DNA from: Treponema sp.
Lineage (GTDB): Bacteria > Spirochaetota > Spirochaetia > Treponematales > Breznakiellaceae
DNA: 16,371 bases
Direction of reading: 5' to 3'
Assembly: GCA_031254385.1 (NCBI GenBank)
Contig: JAIRUO010000200.1
Location: forward strand, 1-16,371
Part shown: one piece after another, positions 15,631 to 16,371 of the stretch
Layout of the letters: each line of letters begins with the position of its first letter
How positions within the stretch are numbered: position 1 is the stretch's first letter
Notes under the pieces: generated by a model
What the model was told of the DNA's origin: nothing
Databases searched by the model: none
Seen by the model: only the letters and a program-made list of their open reading frames with translations
Translations under genes and position numbers: made by a program

Positions 15631-16078
15631 CTTGTTTCCCCTTACTATTGTGTATTAAAGCCTATGAACAATAATTCATGTTGTTAAGTACGGTACGGGT
15701 TCTGGTGGGTTCCGGTAGCTCCACCTTGATTTTGTCCTATACTATATTTATCTTGAGTTATGGAGGGAACCCTGCGGACCGAAGGGCCGAACCATCCGTA
15801 GATTTATTCACGGGGATTTTTTCTCCCTTCTCTCCCGACTATTATACCTTCCCCGCTAAATCCCCTTCCAGCAAATCTCGTAGCAAGTGGTAAAACAGTG
15901 GGAAAAAGCCCTCCGGCAAACCCATTTTTGTAAATCGGTGTCAACAAAACTGTCAACAAAATATTGACTTTGTTGACAGTAAACGGTAAGATTTGATATC
16001 GGGCTTATGTATGTAAGTCCTTATCCTGTAAGCATTTAGACAATTTGTATAGTTCTAATAGAAGGGGATTCCCCCCGA
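15631..16078. other. Right-end non-coding region of the island
   Basis: No credible gene. It holds the upstream region of the XRE gene, an imperfect CTGCGGA/TCCGTAG hairpin (about 15769-15798), the TGTCAACA repeat cluster (15939-15979) and a GGGG-ATT-CCCC hairpin directly before the second att copy (about 16064-16074). Confidence 0.5.
15939..15979. repeat. TGTCAACAAAA repeat cluster, inverted repeat
   Basis: TGTCAACAAAA occurs at 15939-15949 and again, within CTGTCAACAAA, at 15950-15960. The latter forms a perfect 11-bp inverted repeat with TTTGTTGACAG (15969-15979) around ATATTGAC. About 100 bases from the att core, this could be a set of integrase arm-type or excisionase sites, or an operator for the XRE protein. 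Confidence 0.6.
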
Positions 16079-16120
16079 CTGTTAACCACTGGGTCCGTGG
16101 TTCAAATCCGCGCGGGGGAG
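16079..16120 (+). repeat. Attachment site copy 2 (42-bp tRNA-Asn 3' end)
   Basis: Exact 42-bp duplicate of 7229-7270, without the 5' half of a tRNA, so it is not a functional tRNA gene. It marks the right boundary of the 8,850-bp island and at the same time the left boundary of the next element. Confidence 0.92.
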
Positions 16121-16125
16121 CTTGA

Positions 16126-16147
16126 AGGCCGTCCAATAGGACGGCCT
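16126..16147 (+). terminator. Hairpin after att copy 2
   Basis: AGGCCGTCC-AATA-GGACGGCCT is a perfect 9-bp stem. It sits at the same offset from the att copy as the tRNA terminator at 7275-7300, with a different stem sequence. When the element occupies the tRNA locus alone, this would be the tRNA terminator. Confidence 0.65.
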
Positions 16148-16149
16148 AA

Positions 16150-16177
16150 TTCATTATGGGATAAGGAATTAGCTCAT
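16150..16177 (+). repeat. Dispersed ~28-bp repeat, copy after att 2
   Basis: TTCATTATGGGATAAGGAA followed by TTAGCTCAT. One base differs from 7301-7328. It sits between the hairpin and the integrase leader. Confidence 0.8.
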
Positions 16178-16232
16178 AATGAAAAAAAAGTCCATAACTT
16201 GCTTGTGGCACGAAAAAAGCCCAAAAAGGCCG

Positions 16233-16266
16233 TGACAACAGAAGTGGCAACAAAGTGGCAACACTT
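16233..16266 (+). repeat. GTGrCAACA triple direct repeat upstream of integrase
   Basis: GTGACAACA, GTGGCAACA and GTGGCAACA follow each other at 11-12 base spacing just before the integrase ribosome binding site. They resemble the TGTCAACA units at 15939-15979 and may be arm-type integrase sites or an autoregulatory site. Confidence 0.55.
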
Positions 16267-16280
16267 TTTTGGAGGCCATT

Positions 16281-16371
16281 ATGGGTGTCATGGTCGGAAA
16301 GTACCACTTATTCAGGCGGAGCCGCAAAAGCGGCGATTTTTACTACTACTGGTTCCTACAGGGCGACAAGC
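16281..16371 (+). CDS. Integrase N-terminus (partial, runs off the window)
   Basis: Thirty codons are visible from ATG 16281, with GGAGG at 16271-16275 five bases upstream. The peptide (GKYHLFRRSRKSG, then DFYYYWFLQGDK) looks like the arm-binding N-terminus of a phage-type tyrosine recombinase. Its place about 160 bases after a tRNA-derived att site is where such an integrase is expected. The catalytic domain lies outside, so the family is inferred from position and style. It belongs to the element to the right of 16120, not to the island at 7271-16078. Confidence 0.65.
   Translation, partial: MGVMVGKYHLFRRSRKSGDFYYYWFLQGDK

Noticed and set aside
15631..15900. HigB/RelE-type toxin partner for the XRE regulator
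   Set aside because: Frames here are short and show no toxin-like motifs.
16079..16120. Second tRNA-Asn gene
   Set aside because: Only the 3' 42 bases are present; there is no acceptor 5' strand or D arm. It is an attachment site.
16206..16221. Sigma-54 promoter before the integrase (TGGCACG...GC)
   Set aside because: GG-N10-GC spacing is correct and the -24 half is perfect, but the -12 half reads AAGC instead of TTGC. The homologous site after the first att copy does not keep the motif.
1..16371. CRISPR array
   Set aside because: No regularly spaced short repeats with unique spacers. The repeats seen are palindromic dispersed units, att copies or coding repeats.

Overview
The window looks like a chromosomal stretch of a host-associated spirochaete, most likely a Treponema-type bacterium. 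This is inferred from gene style and layout (lipoprotein with an LSAC lipobox, zinc-ribbon TPR protein, a sigma-70-family factor behind a sigma-54 promoter) and not from a marker gene. It has two parts that differ in base composition and history.

Left part (1-7197), ordinary chromosome. A PfkB-family sugar kinase (456-1418, +) converges on a YciO/YrdC-family protein (1471-2136, -). A 224-bp regulatory region then leads to a sigma-70-family factor (2361-3203, +), which is preceded by a textbook -24/-12 sigma-54 promoter. The factor converges on a large outer lipoprotein (3283-6981, -) with five ~125-residue repeats and a DUF6273-like C-terminal domain. The two genes are separated by a strong hairpin terminator.

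Right part (7198-16371), a tRNA-anchored genomic island. An intact tRNA-Asn(GTT) at 7198-7270 is followed 8,850 bp later by an exact 42-bp copy of its 3' end (16079-16120), so 7271-16078 is flanked by attachment sites. Just after each att copy lie a hairpin, a conserved ~28-bp repeat and a further homologous stretch. After the second copy an integrase gene starts and runs off the window. After the first copy only a short possible integrase remnant is left. The locus therefore looks like a tandem array of related islands, the first of which has lost its integrase.

The island carries a markedly AT-rich three-gene operon (8252-13254): a radical-SAM/DegT-type aminotransferase fusion, a nucleosidase/class I aminoacyl-tRNA-synthetase-like fusion, and a ThiL/PurM-type ATP-dependent enzyme. 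The first two genes overlap by 4 bases and the third follows closely. They are preceded by a ~600-nt, hairpin-rich possible leader. The combination reads as a small biosynthetic pathway (radical chemistry, transamination, amino-acid activation, phosphorylation), with the nucleosidase either clearing 5'-deoxyadenosine or acting on a nucleoside substrate. I do not recognise it as a described system, and it is the best candidate for something new here.

Behind the operon, a zinc-ribbon TPR gene (15286-13288, -) is split by a 908-bp IS630-family element (13858-14765) that has duplicated a TA. Removing the element and one TA restores a perfect TPR frame of 362 residues. A lone XRE/HigA-type regulator (15310-15630, -) and a repeat-rich non-coding stretch complete the island.
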